This document shows, piece after piece, positions 24,571-34,460 of a stretch of 64,000 bases of DNA (position 1 is the stretch's first letter; each line of letters starts with the position of its first letter). The stretch is from Artocarpus heterophyllus (taxonomy: Eukaryota > Streptophyta > Magnoliopsida > Rosales > Moraceae): assembly GCA_025403435.1 (NCBI GenBank), contig JAJQZP010000473.1, positions 1-64,000 on the forward strand, written 5' to 3'. A model generated the notes under the pieces. It did no database searches and was not told where the DNA came from. It saw nothing but the letters and a program-made list of their open reading frames with translations. Made by a program: the position numbers and the translations under genes.

Positions 24571-25740
24571 CTAATTACTACTTTTAACAGAAACAAGACT
24601 CTTCTCATAGAAACAATCCCAATGCCGTAATCGGTCTACACCACGAACGACAACATCTCTACTCTTTTGGGTGCTAAGATTGTAGGATACTAGCCGTTCA
24701 TCTCTACCTCGAATCAGCAATTCATTATCGTGAACGATTGATAATGTACTCGCAAAATCTTTCATGGGTCGGAAGCCCAACTGTCTGGTCCAACAAGAAG
24801 CATCTTTATCCCCAGTTGAGTAATCAACCAAATCAAATACCTCAATGAACAATGGATTGTCATCACACTCGTAATCTTTGGAGCACACAACTAAAGAAAC
24901 CTTATCGTTCCAAATCGAAACCCCCACCCAATCTATCACAAACTCGACATCTTGTAGATCTGGGAGTTGTGTGACGTAGAATTCCTCCTTAGACATATCG
25001 AAACAGAGGATCATCTCATGACCACCAAAATGCTCCATCACCCAGTAGCAAACTCCCTTATGATACACTGCATCTTCGCACAAAAAGTCCGCCATGAACG
25101 TGTCTTGTGGCAAGTCAAGCTCTCTCCAAGAATCTGTACCCAGCGTGTGCGCTTCAGCGCTGTACATCCCACGATTCGAAATCGCGACAAACTTGTATTG
25201 GTTAGCTCCGGAGTCGTATCCAAATCCCATCGCTGAAGGAAGGGGATCTCGAACATTTCGGGCGTAATTCGATACTGTAAGAAGCTTGCATTGCTTCAGT
25301 ACTGGATTGCATACCATTATGGTCCGAGGATCTTGAACTAGGCAAATGATCCCATCGCAATGATAAGCCTTCCGCCACCGAACCAGCCTATCACCGCCTT
25401 CACACCGAGGAGGAGGTAAATTGAATTCTTCAATGACAGAGAGAATGTGATCATCGTCGCAATTATCATTCGATATTGTGACCAATGAGAAGATGTCTCC
25501 ATGGCAATCTGTCCCACCATGGTCGAGATGGGGGCAAGAGTGAGTGTAAATTAAGGATGGAGAGGACTTCGTCTTCATGTTGCGGAGGTGTTTCGCAACA
25601 AACAACGGGTCATTGACGAGGTCAGAGATAAGACCATAACATGACTTGTTAACCCACTTCAATTGCATCAGCGAGTCCGCTGGAACCAACGACATGATTT
25701 TCTCCAACACCTCCTTTGGAAGACGGCCGAAGCACGGCAT
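24571..25740 (-). CDS. F-box gene 2 (F-box plus F-box-associated domain), intact
   Basis: A 389-residue protein from the ATG at 25740; an apparent start 12 bases upstream is only a TTG. The F-box covers roughly residues 3-42 (LPKEVLEKIMSLVPADSLMQLKW). It is followed by an F-box-associated region: YHCDGIICLVQDPRTIMVCNP, MGFGYDSGANQYKFV, EAHTLGTDSWRELDLP, GVCYWVM, MILCFDMSKEEFYVTQLP, VSLVVCS and LVSYNLSTQKSRDV. Length and layout fit SLF/SFBB-like and CPR1-like proteins, the substrate receptors of SCF E3 ubiquitin ligases; the target cannot be read from sequence. There are no introns in the coding part. The copy in segment B has only a handful of amino-acid differences (for example K/E, T/S and W/R). 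This is the intact twin of the disrupted gene 4. Confidence 0.93.
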   Translation of the reverse strand: MPCFGRLPKEVLEKIMSLVPADSLMQLKWVNKSCYGLISDLVNDPLFVAKHLRNMKTKSSPSLIYTHSCPHLDHGGTDCHGDIFSLVTISNDNCDDDHILSVIEEFNLPPPRCEGGDRLVRWRKAYHCDGIICLVQDPRTIMVCNPVLKQCKLLTVSNYARNVRDPLPSAMGFGYDSGANQYKFVAISNRGMYSAEAHTLGTDSWRELDLPQDTFMADFLCEDAVYHKGVCYWVMEHFGGHEMILCFDMSKEEFYVTQLPDLQDVEFVIDWVGVSIWNDKVSLVVCSKDYECDDNPLFIEVFDLVDYSTGDKDASCWTRQLGFRPMKDFASTLSIVHDNELLIRGRDERLVSYNLSTQKSRDVVVRGVDRLRHWDCFYEKSLVSVKSSN

Positions 25741-26090
25741 TTCTGCTCCCAAAAACCAAATCTAATTCAATTAAAACACGATATAAAGTCAGGAGAGAAC
25801 TTGTTTGTTTCTCAGGAAACAAAAACATGATTTCTGAAAAAACTCAGTTGAAATAGAATTCAATATCCAAATTTTGGCAAGACCAGAGGAGTAAAATCAG
25901 AAAAACCGAAGCTTCCACATTCTAATTACTTCTGCAATATATTCCCCAATTCTAAACTGGGTAACTGCTTCCATTTTGACTGAAACTTCATCTATCTTCT
26001 CTCTAGCAGAAAATGGAAATCAACGAAATATAAATTATAGAGAAAGAAATTACAGACGTAGAGAAAAGCAAGAAGCTGACCTTAAAAACC
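25741..26090 (-). promoter_or_regulatory. Likely 5'-UTR intron of F-box gene 2
   Basis: On the minus strand a donor-like AAG|GTCAGC near 26078-26086 and an acceptor-like GGGAGCAG|AAATG at the start codon bound about 340 AT-rich bases. The pair is conserved upstream of F-box gene 4 (57133-57480), and in weaker form upstream of gene 1. A small plus-strand frame at 25976-26296 lies over it and is not supported. Confidence 0.4.
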
Positions 26091-27577
26091 ACAGGAAAAG
26101 AAAAAGCTCTGAGCTTAAAATTAAGCCTGTAAAATTTCTCACTGGTGCTTGTGCTGGTTATACAAAAATAGCATGGTGCGAAGCATTACTTGTCTATAAG
26201 CGTGGCTTTGAAGGGGAATATCATTTTCGAAGCTTTTACTGTCCGGCTCAAGGCCGGCCCACGCCCACCTACTATGTTTTTGTTGGCGTATTATGAGGCA
26301 CGTTGCGTCTCGACTAATCTAGAAGACAGGTCGGTCCCATACCCACGTACTATATTTGTTACCGTATGCCTTACATACAAGTTATACTTTGAAAAGTTCA
26401 TATCTTCTGCAGCTAAGTATGTTGGGCTAGAGTAGTGCCAGCACCGGTGGCCTTCCTGTTGCACCCTATCCTCAAATTATATTAAAAAGTAATATTTTCA
26501 TTTTTTTTGTGTTGTTTATTTGTTCACCAGTATTTTTCTTTATTTCTTTCTTTTTTTTTTTATTTTGCTCTGAATTATTTGTTCACCAGTGTGTTATTAT
26601 TTGCAAGCTGGTCTTAGTTATTGGTGAATAAATAAACATATAAAATTAGGCAACTCGTGGGAGACAATTTTTAGAAGCACGTGAAAATTGTCAATAGGGA
26701 ATCTAAATGAAGAAAAGAAAAGAAAAGAAGATGACGACGTGCAATAGTCACACAGGAAGGAGCTACTTGAGGCTAGCTTTTAAGTGATTGGGTTATGAGC
26801 AAGGTAAGCTTATTTATTTATTTTCTTTAAAGTCGGAGCATAAAAAAAATATAAAGATTTTGCTAGTAAGCTTTAGCCAAAATTATTTGGCTTCATTTTA
26901 ATATTCAGTCAGTTTAAACTCAATAGACCGGTTCCATCCATCGACTGTAATAGTTCTCTATAACAAGATTTGGTCGTGATCAATTTTTGTATCAAATAGT
27001 CATTTGTAACTATATTTGAGTATGTATTATGTTTAGTTTGTGTTGTGGATAATCTCAATAGCCAGGGCCCATAGACGAGTTAGGAGAAAGCCCAGTAAAG
27101 GCCCAAAGTCAAAGGGAAGTCTTGACATATAGGCGAGCTATTTAAGGTTTTCCAAGAAGATCGACATGAGCCCTAGCAGGCGGGAAGTTGAGATTAAATA
27201 AAATAGACCAAGTTCATTGAACTTGGAAAAGATTGGAGTTATGACACAAGCAAGAGAGCCTCCAAGAAATTAGGGAACTGAGCCCATTGTGCATGATATC
27301 ATGGAAAATTACATGTGGGTTTAGTGGGAGTAAAATCAGGTTAGTAAATACACCTGGTTCTACTTAGAAACCACCCATTACTTTATTAACCGCTCATTTT
27401 TGTATCTATAAATAGAGTCCAAAGCCTTAGTGAAGAGAGGATTTCTTTTTTTGGGCTTCCATATTATTCTATCACAAAAAATAAAAAGAATCTTTTAAAG
27501 TGGATGAAACTCTAAAGAGTGAACCACCATAATTTCTTACGCTTTCTATTTGGCATTTGTTTTTCTTGCATAAATTC

Positions 27578-27675
27578 TGTAACACCCGTATGCGGGGGTT
27601 AACAGTTTTGAATACATAAAAATAATTTTAAATTTCATATTATTTAAATCAATTAAACAATGCCCATGGGCCAAA
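27578..27675. repeat. Truncated Tekay-type LTR end
   Basis: About 95 bases from TGTAACACCC to CAATGCCCATGGG match the first bases of the LTR at 48186. The sequence then diverges completely. No matching LTR end is visible on the right, so this is a broken insertion. Confidence 0.65.
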
Positions 27676-27739
27676 TGCCTTCATGTTTCACAAAAAATAA
27701 AAAATAAAAAATAAAACCCAAGAACCACTTGTCCGCCCC

Positions 27740-28050
27740 TTAAGAAGCGTCGCCTGTGTCGGCCACAATCGAGTCATCTGCAAGGGTTGAGGATTCCACA
27801 GCATATAAAAAGGAGAGGTCCAAATCAGGATCCAGAACCTTGATCTGCTCCAGAATCTGCTCGCCTGCAGATAAGAGAATAGCCTTCTAAGTTTGTTTAT
27901 ATTCCTGAGAAGGTATGAATTTCTTGACTGCAGCAGCGGCAGAGGCAATTTCTCTGGCCTTTGCATCCTTTACTGCTTGAGCCTTGGCCTTAAACTCCAC
28001 CTGCGCCTTTAGAAGTTTCTCCTTTTCCTTCTTGGGCCTTTACAGTAAGG
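27740..28050 (-). pseudogene. C-terminal part of a coiled-coil retroelement ORF (remnant)
   Basis: The minus strand reads a lysine, glutamate and alanine-rich stretch (KEKEKLLKAQVEFKAKAQA, then ASAAAAVKKFIP) and an acidic tail ending GDAS before a TAA at 27740, with one internal TAG. The upstream part of the same ORF resumes at 33992 beyond the inserted element. Such coiled-coil ORFs occur in some non-autonomous plant LTR elements. The function is unknown. Confidence 0.55.
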
Positions 28051-28266
28051 TCGGCTGATAAGTTAGTTTTAGGCTAATTAATTAGATGATTCTCACTTAA
28101 TATTTTTGTTAGTTTTGAGCGATTTATAAGAATTTAAGAGTGTTTTATGTTCTTTTATAGGTTTTGAAGGAAAACGACGCATAATGGCAAAGTGCAGGGC
28201 AAAACAGACCAAAAATTGAGCAAAAGTAGACTCGGGATGAAATGGAGCCTAGACGTCAACTATTGA

Positions 28267-28512
28267 GCGCCTAGGCGCTGCTACAGATGAAGTTCACACA
28301 AAAAACCCGAGAGCATAGCGCCTAGGCGTCACAATTTGGGCGCCTAGGCGCCATTTGGGAGGCCAGTATAGCGCCTAGGCGCTACAATCCTGGCGCCTAG
28401 GCGCTACTTCGAAGCCTAGGCGCCGTATTCATGGCGCCTAGGCGCCAGTTCAGAAAAGCTTCAACGGGCAAGTATAGCGCCTAGGCGCCAGAAAATCGAG
28501 CCTAGGCGCCAT
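28267..28512. promoter_or_regulatory. Array of GCGCCTAGGCGC palindromes in the LTR
   Basis: The 12-base palindrome, or a one- or two-base variant, recurs every 20-50 bases. The 12-mer and its immediate neighbours are the only parts repeated. Position upstream of the TATA box suggests a promoter or enhancer role, or a local hairpin-forming structure; neither is shown. The right LTR copy (about 32821-33066) has many units decayed by C-to-T and G-to-A changes. Confidence 0.75.
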
Positions 28513-28573
28513 TGCGATCCCAATTCAAATTCTAGTGTAATTTCGTTCCAAAATTGCCCTTTTAAACCCTAGC

Positions 28574-28583
28574 CTATAAATAG
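28574..28583 (+). promoter_or_regulatory. LTR TATA box
   Basis: CTATAAATAG in the 5' LTR, with the equivalent site at 33128-33137 in the 3' LTR. It probably drives the gag-only transcript, with initiation expected about 30 bases downstream. Confidence 0.65.
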
Positions 28584-29438
28584 AACATTATGAAGGATTG
28601 GAGCACGAATTCTAAGAAGGAAAAACTACAATCAAGAGGGAAGAACTTATTACTTTGGAGAAGGAGAACGGTGCAACCCGGAGACGGAAACCATCTTCGC
28701 ATCCAAATAGAGTTCTTTTCTTTCACTCATCATGTTTAAGAGATTATTTAGGATTGTTTTTGGTTTTATTAGGAACTAATTTTCTCTATTCTAGGGCTAC
28801 GATGTAGCCGGATTATGAATGTTCACTTTTGTTGAATTTAATTCAATTCGATGTTTATTCATTATCTGTGCTGAGTATTTAATCTAATCTTAATGCTTGT
28901 AAAAGTTTACGCACCTTTTGCATGATATGTGATTTAATTTGAGGCTGAGAAGCGATGATTAAATTAGGCCATGATTGAATGCCATGAGATCATCATAGGA
29001 TAGAGATATCTATGAGACTTGTGTAACATTATGAATTTCTTGTTCTTAATGAATCTTGGTAAGTTTAGAGTTTCCACAGAGATGTAGGAAATTTGCTAAC
29101 TGGGATAAATTATTAATGCTTGAGAAAGATTAATGACTACCTAAGAGAAATTCATTATCGACATAGGAGTAAACATCAATTGATTAAATTAGATAATTTG
29201 AATATGATTAATTTAGTTGAAATCGGATGCCCTAGTCTTTTATTATTTAGATTTTCATTTATATTTTTTTGTTTTGTTATTTTTCTATTTTATATTTGAT
29301 TGTTCAAATAATTGTAGGGTTAACCAATTTCGGTACTTAGCTAGATTAACGCAATCCTCGTGGGAACGATACTTTACTTACTCTTTATTACTTGTTAACG
29401 ATACGTGCACTTGCGTTAGAAAATCCACAACAAGTTTT

Positions 29439-29456
29439 TGGCGCTGTTGCCGGGGA
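29439..29456 (+). other. Primer-binding site (tRNA-Asp)
   Basis: TGGCGCTGTTGCCGGGGA lies six bases after the LTR edge. It matches the 3' end of plant tRNA-Asp except for one base. Confidence 0.8.
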
Positions 29457-29591
29457 TTGTTGTTTAATTTAGTTAATATCGATACCAATTAGCTCTAGGA
29501 TTACTTTGAACATTTTTTTTATTTGTTTCATTTCGTTTTTATTTGTTCTAATTTTTTTTTCTTTTAAGTTATTTGTTTCCCAGGGAACTTC

Positions 29592-30836
29592 ATGATGTTT
29601 CATCAGAATATCCTTGCAAGTTTTGCCCAACGACATATGGAACCATTTTATGCGACTTGGGAGCGATTTAAAGAAATGCTTGAGCGGTACCCACATCACA
29701 AGCTGCCAAAGTGGGCTCTTCTCCAAATATTTATCGAAGGATTGCATTTTGAAGATAGAGATTGGATGAAAAAAGGTGTAGTTTTTGACGGTCATTCTGT
29801 CTTTTCAAGAACCGTTGATGAAGCTTACTACTTATTGGAGGATATGGCAGCCTTCAATTATCATTGGCATTTGAATTCTTCAATGCATAATTCTTGTTGG
29901 GAGAGGCACCAAAATCTTTCATGGAATATCCACCCCAACATGATGGAACAATCCTGTAGCCAATATCAAGAAGAGAAGACACCTTTGGAAGTTGCTTTAG
30001 ATCGTCTAAAGGCCACTCTTGAGGGAAGTCATGAAATTTCCAACTCTAGGCGATATCTTGATGAACAAATCCATTTAAAGAGCACAATTTTAGAGACTCA
30101 TCTAGAGGAGGAAATTACAACGTCAAATCCTTGTGGTGACCATAAAACGATAAAGGATGTGGTTTTGTTTGATGATGATTGTGCAAAACCTCAGGAATTT
30201 GAGCCTCTAGAGGAAATGGAACCTCAAGATGAAGAACAAGAACGCTTTGAAGTTGTCTTAGCTCAACCATTTGCTGAGTTGGGATCTTGCTCAATCAACA
30301 ACGATGTACACTTGCTAAATCAAGAGGAGTCTATCCAAAACTTTGACTTTTATGAAGACCAAATCATAAGCATGCTAATGGATAGCCAAAAGGAAAGGGA
30401 AGAGCAAATAGAAGGGTCATTAGAGGAATTCCTATATGAGGAGAAGCCGCAAGGATCGTTGGAAGATATAGAAGCACATAAGACTATTGATTTGAGCTCA
30501 TCAATGGTTCCAACATATAAGACACTAACCGATTCCTGTTGGCCATGTTCATCACCACCATCACATCTCACCATGTTCAAGCTCGATCCATTAATGAAGT
30601 TCCCATCAAAAGCACATCATTTAAAGACATTTGTTGTTGGTGCAACGTGCGAATCACTTCTAAATCTTGCCAAGCTTGAGGGCATCTATAACCAAGACCC
30701 ATATGTGGTGCCGTTTGACACTAACTATGGGCGAAAGCCGCTCTTTGACAAACGCTTCTTTGAGAGTCAGGCTGATGACTATAAAACAAGCGCTTCTTGG
30801 GAGGCAACCCAAGCTCTCTATCCTTTTCAATTTTAG
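29592..30836 (+). CDS. Gag-like protein of the gag-only element
   Basis: A 414-residue uninterrupted frame. Residues about 15-95 (WERFKEMLERYPHHKLPKW, LQIFIEGL, VDEAYYLLEDMAAFNYHW) match the retrotransposon gag domain of Athila-like and related plant Ty3 elements, which forms the particle shell. The middle is acidic (FDDD, EEMEPQDEEQE), and there is no CCHC zinc knuckle. The end (SWEATQALYPF) matches a common tail of such elements. No protease or polymerase follows before the 3' LTR. Two adjacent ATGs open the frame at 29592. An intact frame in an element this decayed elsewhere suggests fairly recent use. Confidence 0.85.
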   Translation: MMFHQNILASFAQRHMEPFYATWERFKEMLERYPHHKLPKWALLQIFIEGLHFEDRDWMKKGVVFDGHSVFSRTVDEAYYLLEDMAAFNYHWHLNSSMHNSCWERHQNLSWNIHPNMMEQSCSQYQEEKTPLEVALDRLKATLEGSHEISNSRRYLDEQIHLKSTILETHLEEEITTSNPCGDHKTIKDVVLFDDDCAKPQEFEPLEEMEPQDEEQERFEVVLAQPFAELGSCSINNDVHLLNQEESIQNFDFYEDQIISMLMDSQKEREEQIEGSLEEFLYEEKPQGSLEDIEAHKTIDLSSSMVPTYKTLTDSCWPCSSPPSHLTMFKLDPLMKFPSKAHHLKTFVVGATCESLLNLAKLEGIYNQDPYVVPFDTNYGRKPLFDKRFFESQADDYKTSASWEATQALYPFQF

Positions 30837-31950
30837 TTTTCATAATATTATTTAGTTTATTAGTTGTTTCTTTTAGTTTTAGTCTTTTTTGCTACTTAAT
30901 CATGATGTAAGTCTTGTTTGTGGTGATTCCAGGTTTTCGGGGGACATCAAGGTGCTCAGCTTGCTAAAAAAAAAAAAAAATTCAAAAACTGAAACCATAT
31001 CGGCAACCTGGCACAGATGATGAACCACATGGCCATGCATCTGAACATGAACTTGGACAATTTTCCCACAGTCTCTGCTTTCAATGAAGATAATGAAGAG
31101 AATGAGGATGAGGAGGAATAGGCTGCCGCAACCTTCAGTTTAGGGAGTGTTCTTTCCTTTCTTATTTTTGTTTTCTTTTTACATTGAGGACAATATATTG
31201 TTCAAGTTTGGGGGTGGTGTGTTGCTTTATTTATTTTTTTTTTTTTTTGTGTCAATTAGTCATTATGGTTTAATTAAGTTTTAGTTTAGGTTTTTTTTTT
31301 CTTTGCATTTGATAGTAATTAGGATAGTAAAGTTGTATCGTTTGAGCACTGTTTAACTTGAATCATAGGAGGCCAATGATAAGACGATGGTTGAAATTGA
31401 ATATGGCTTTTAGGGGATAATAATTATTGTTGGTCTATTCTTGTTTTTCTTGTGATTTTTTTTTTTGCCATGCTATGATTCTTTGAGCACTTTGAGCACT
31501 CACGTCTTGATTACCTAAGTATTCTACACTTAGAGGACTTTTATGTTGATTAAGTGATATTTTTGATCTCAAATGAACGCTAGAACCTATTTGATAACCA
31601 CTCGAGGCGAAATCCTAGGCTACACATCATTAAGGACATGATTTAGGCCATTTTTGGACCGTTTGAGCCTTTCAAGCCTACCATTGACATCATTTAATCA
31701 CTAGTTATCCCGTTGAGCTTCATTATCCATTTTCTTTGTTACCCACATTATTAGCCTAGCCTTGGATTAATTTTATCATACTTGGTCCCTCACTCATAAG
31801 CATAACTAGTTTGTTCAGGAAATTATTTAAAGGTAGTTGGTATGACGGGAGGATGGGTGGAGTTTTGAATATTGTCATGAAGAGATTATACAGTCATGTT
31901 TACAGCTTTGGGTATTGCTATCAAGGGATTGTGTATTTATGCTTATTCAA

Positions 31951-31982
<32 letters not shown>

Positions 31983-32609
31983 AAAAGAAAAAAAATGATA
32001 TATACATCAAATAAATGTGAATGACAAAGGGAGTGCAACATAAGTTTGAGGGTGTATTTAGAAAGAAAGAAAGAAAAAAAATGATGTTCTCATAAGGTCC
32101 TGAGACAAATTGTGTGTTTGTGGGTGAATTTTGAGCTACATTATATCCTTTATCTCACCTTTTACCTTAGCCACACATTACAAGCCGAATAAAGTCCTAA
32201 TGATCTTTGATGTTGCGATAGTCTACATTAGTGGAGAGTGGGTTTGAAAAATAGGCCTATGGAGTTCATAAATTTCACTAATCTAGAGATCTTTCAAAAT
32301 AAGCTTGTTGACATAAACTAATCCGAGTGTAGGTACATAAGTGCTAGAGGCATCACACACACACTCGAGGAATTATGAGTATGGTAAACTTGAGATTTAA
32401 ATTAATTTTTCTTACATGATCATAGTGGTTAGAGTTTCCTTTGAGTCATAAACATTATGCAATCTTTGAGGCCAAATATGATGAAAAATTAAATTGATGC
32501 TCGAACTACGTCGTGTGTTAGTGTCAGTCGTGTTCTTTTTGTTTTGTTCTTTGTTCTTCTTTTGTGTGTTTTGCTCGAGGACTAGCAAAATCTTAAGTTT
32601 GGGGGTATT
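30837..32609 (+). other. 3' non-coding half of the gag-only element, with two polypurine tracts
   Basis: No supportable ORF. A purine tract AAGTTTGGGGGT occurs beside the 3' LTR (about 32596-32607) and again internally near 31205-31216. A(n)G repeats fill 31949-31996. A short A/T run lies at 30966-30980. Confidence 0.6.
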
Positions 32610-33986
32610 TGATAAGTTAGTTTTAGGCTAATTAATTAGATGATTCTCACTTAATATTTTTGTTAGTTTTGAGCGATTTATAAGAATTTAAGAGTTTTTT
32701 ATGTTCTTTTATAGGTTTTCAAGGAAAACGACGCATAATGGCAAAGTGCAGGGCAAAACAGACCAAAAATTGAGCAAAAGTAGACTCGGGATGAAATGGA
32801 GCCTAGACGTCAACTATTGAGTGCCTAGGCGCTGCTACAGATGAAGTTCACACAAAAAACCCGAGAGCATAGCGCCTAGGCGTCACAATTTGGGCGCTTA
32901 GGTGCCATTTGGGAGGCCAGTATAGCGCCTAGGTGCTACAATCTTGGCGCCTAGGCGCTACTTCGAAGCCTAGGCACCGTATTCATGGCGCCTAGGCGCC
33001 AGTTCAGAAAAGCTTCCACGGGCAAGTATAGCACCTAGGCGCTAGAAAATCGAGCCTAGGCGTCATTGCAATCCCAATTCAAATTCTAGTGTAATTTTGT
33101 TTCAAAATTACCCTTTTAAATCTTAGCCTATAAATAGAACATTATGAAGGATTGGAGCACGAATTCTAAGAAGGAAAAACTACAATCAAGAGGGAAGAAC
33201 TTATTGCTTTGGAGAAGGAGAACGGTGCAACCCGGAGACGGAAACCATCTTCGCATCCAAATAGAGTTCTTTTCTTTCACTCATCATGTTTAAGAGATTA
33301 TTTAGGATTGTTTTTGGTTTTATTAGGAACTAATTTTCTCTATTCTAGGGCTACGATGTAGCCGGATTATGAATGTTCACTTTTGTTGAATTTAATTCAA
33401 TTCGATGTTTATTCATTATCTGTGCTGAGTATTTAATCTAATCTTAATGCTTGTAAAAGTTTACGCACCTTTTGCATGATATGTGATTTAATTTGAGGCT
33501 GAGAAGCGATGATTAAATTAGGCCATGATTGAATGCCATGAGATCATCATAGGATAGAGATATCTATGAGACTTGTGTAACATTATGAATTTCTTGTTCT
33601 TAATGAATCTTGGTAAGTTTAGAGTTTCCACAGAGATGTAGGAAATTTGCTAACTATGATAAATTATTAATGCTTGAGAAAGATTAATGACTACCTAAGA
33701 GAAATTCATTATCGGCATAGGAGTAAACATCATTTGATTAAATTAGATAATTTGCATATGATTAATTTAGTTGAAATCGGATGCCCTAGTCTTTTATTAT
33801 TTAGATTTTCATTTATATTTTTTTGTTTTCTTATTTTTCTATTTTATATTTGATTGTTCAAATAATTGTAGGGTTAACCAATTTCGGTACTTAGCTAGAT
33901 TAACGCAATCCTAGTGGGAACGATACTTTACTTACTCTTTATTACTTGTTAACGATACGTGCACTTGCGTTAGAAAATCCACAACA
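32610..33986 (+). repeat. 3' LTR of the gag-only element
   Basis: 1377 bases, the same length as the left LTR. Most differences from it are C-to-T or G-to-A changes in this copy, clustered in the GCGCCTAGGCGC array. Confidence 0.92.
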
Positions 33987-33991
33987 TCGGC

Positions 33992-34260
33992 TATCTTCCT
34001 CGATAGCTTGCCGGTCTTCTCTTTCTCCAACCGAAAGAGATTTTGGGACTTCACCCTTTTGTCTTTGGCCTCCTCGACGGCATTCTTCTCGGTGTCACGG
34101 AGTGCTTTTAGCTATTCGACAGCCCTGTGCGGCCCGTCGATGTTGTTCACGAGTTGTCGATCTCTACGTAAGAGATCATGGCCATCATCAAAGCCTACAA
34201 AAGCAAAATCAAGATTAGAAGACGACTTCATGAAAATAGAGAGAAGAGAGAGATTATTGT
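33992..34260 (-). pseudogene. N-terminal side of the split coiled-coil ORF (remnant)
   Basis: The minus strand reads ALRDTEKNAVEEAKDKRVKS followed by LEKEKTGKLSRKIAD and then meets the insertion point. A stop and at least one frameshift are present. It joins in sense with 27740-28050 once the 28056-33991 insertion is removed. No known enzymatic domain is visible. Confidence 0.5.
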
Positions 34261-34460
34261 AACAATAGCTCACCTGGACCTAGCTGCAGATTTGTTCTTT
34301 ATGGGTTCTAAGAAGAGGACATTTCTCTGTGGCTGCCCAATCTTTCGCAAAAATAAATTTGTAAATTGCCTAAAATACAAGACTGAACCGTGGGGGAGGG
34401 GGGGCGAGGTTGAGACTATTCCCAATCTAGGCATCGTGCACGTCGCCCGCTATGAAGTTT

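Larger units (their letters stand above)
16628..27574. repeat. Segment A of an 11 kb segmental duplication
   Basis: From AACCTGAGTATTTC at 16628 to TGCATAAA at 27574 the order and sequence match 38290-59423, apart from insertions and small indels. The segment holds F-box gene 2, an old hAT-like element, TA microsatellites, a GC-rich short tandem repeat, and at its right end part of a Tat-type LTR (from about 27031, with TATA box CTATAAATAG near 27409-27418). A TGTTGGAATTAATC-like Copia LTR fragment seems to lie at about 19480-19710 (minus strand). Between 16703 and 20240 and between 20530 and 22830 I see no coding sequence that I can support. Confidence 0.9.
28056..29432 (+). repeat. 5' LTR of the gag-only element
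   Basis: Contains nine copies, six of them perfect, of the palindrome GCGCCTAGGCGC between 28267 and 28512. A TATA box CTATAAATAG follows at 28574-28583, so the array lies about 60-310 bases upstream of the core promoter. GAATTCTAAGAAGG and later sequence probably belong to the transcribed R/U5 part. Confidence 0.92.
28056..33986 (+). mobile_element. Gag-only LTR retrotransposon (TR-GAG type, Athila-like gag)
   Basis: Two LTRs of 1377 bases each (28056-29432 and 32610-33986) run from TGATAAGTTAG to CCACAACA. The flanking target duplication is TCGGC (28051-28055, 33987-33991). The primer site TGGCGCTGTTGCCGGGGA (29439-29456) matches tRNA-Asp. A purine tract AAGTTTGGGGGT lies just before the right LTR. 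The interior has one gag-like ORF and no protease, polymerase or integrase, so movement must depend on a helper. The LTRs differ by a modest number of substitutions, most of them G/C to A/T in the right copy. The element split an older coiled-coil ORF. Confidence 0.93.

Noticed and set aside
25976..26296. 106-residue plus-strand frame repeated at 57368-57688
   Set aside because: It overlaps the predicted 5'-UTR intron and promoter of the F-box genes on the opposite strand; its repetition follows from the segmental duplication.
28267..28512. CRISPR-like array
   Set aside because: The repeats are 12-base palindromes with irregular spacers inside an LTR of a plant element; there are no cas genes and the genome is eukaryotic.
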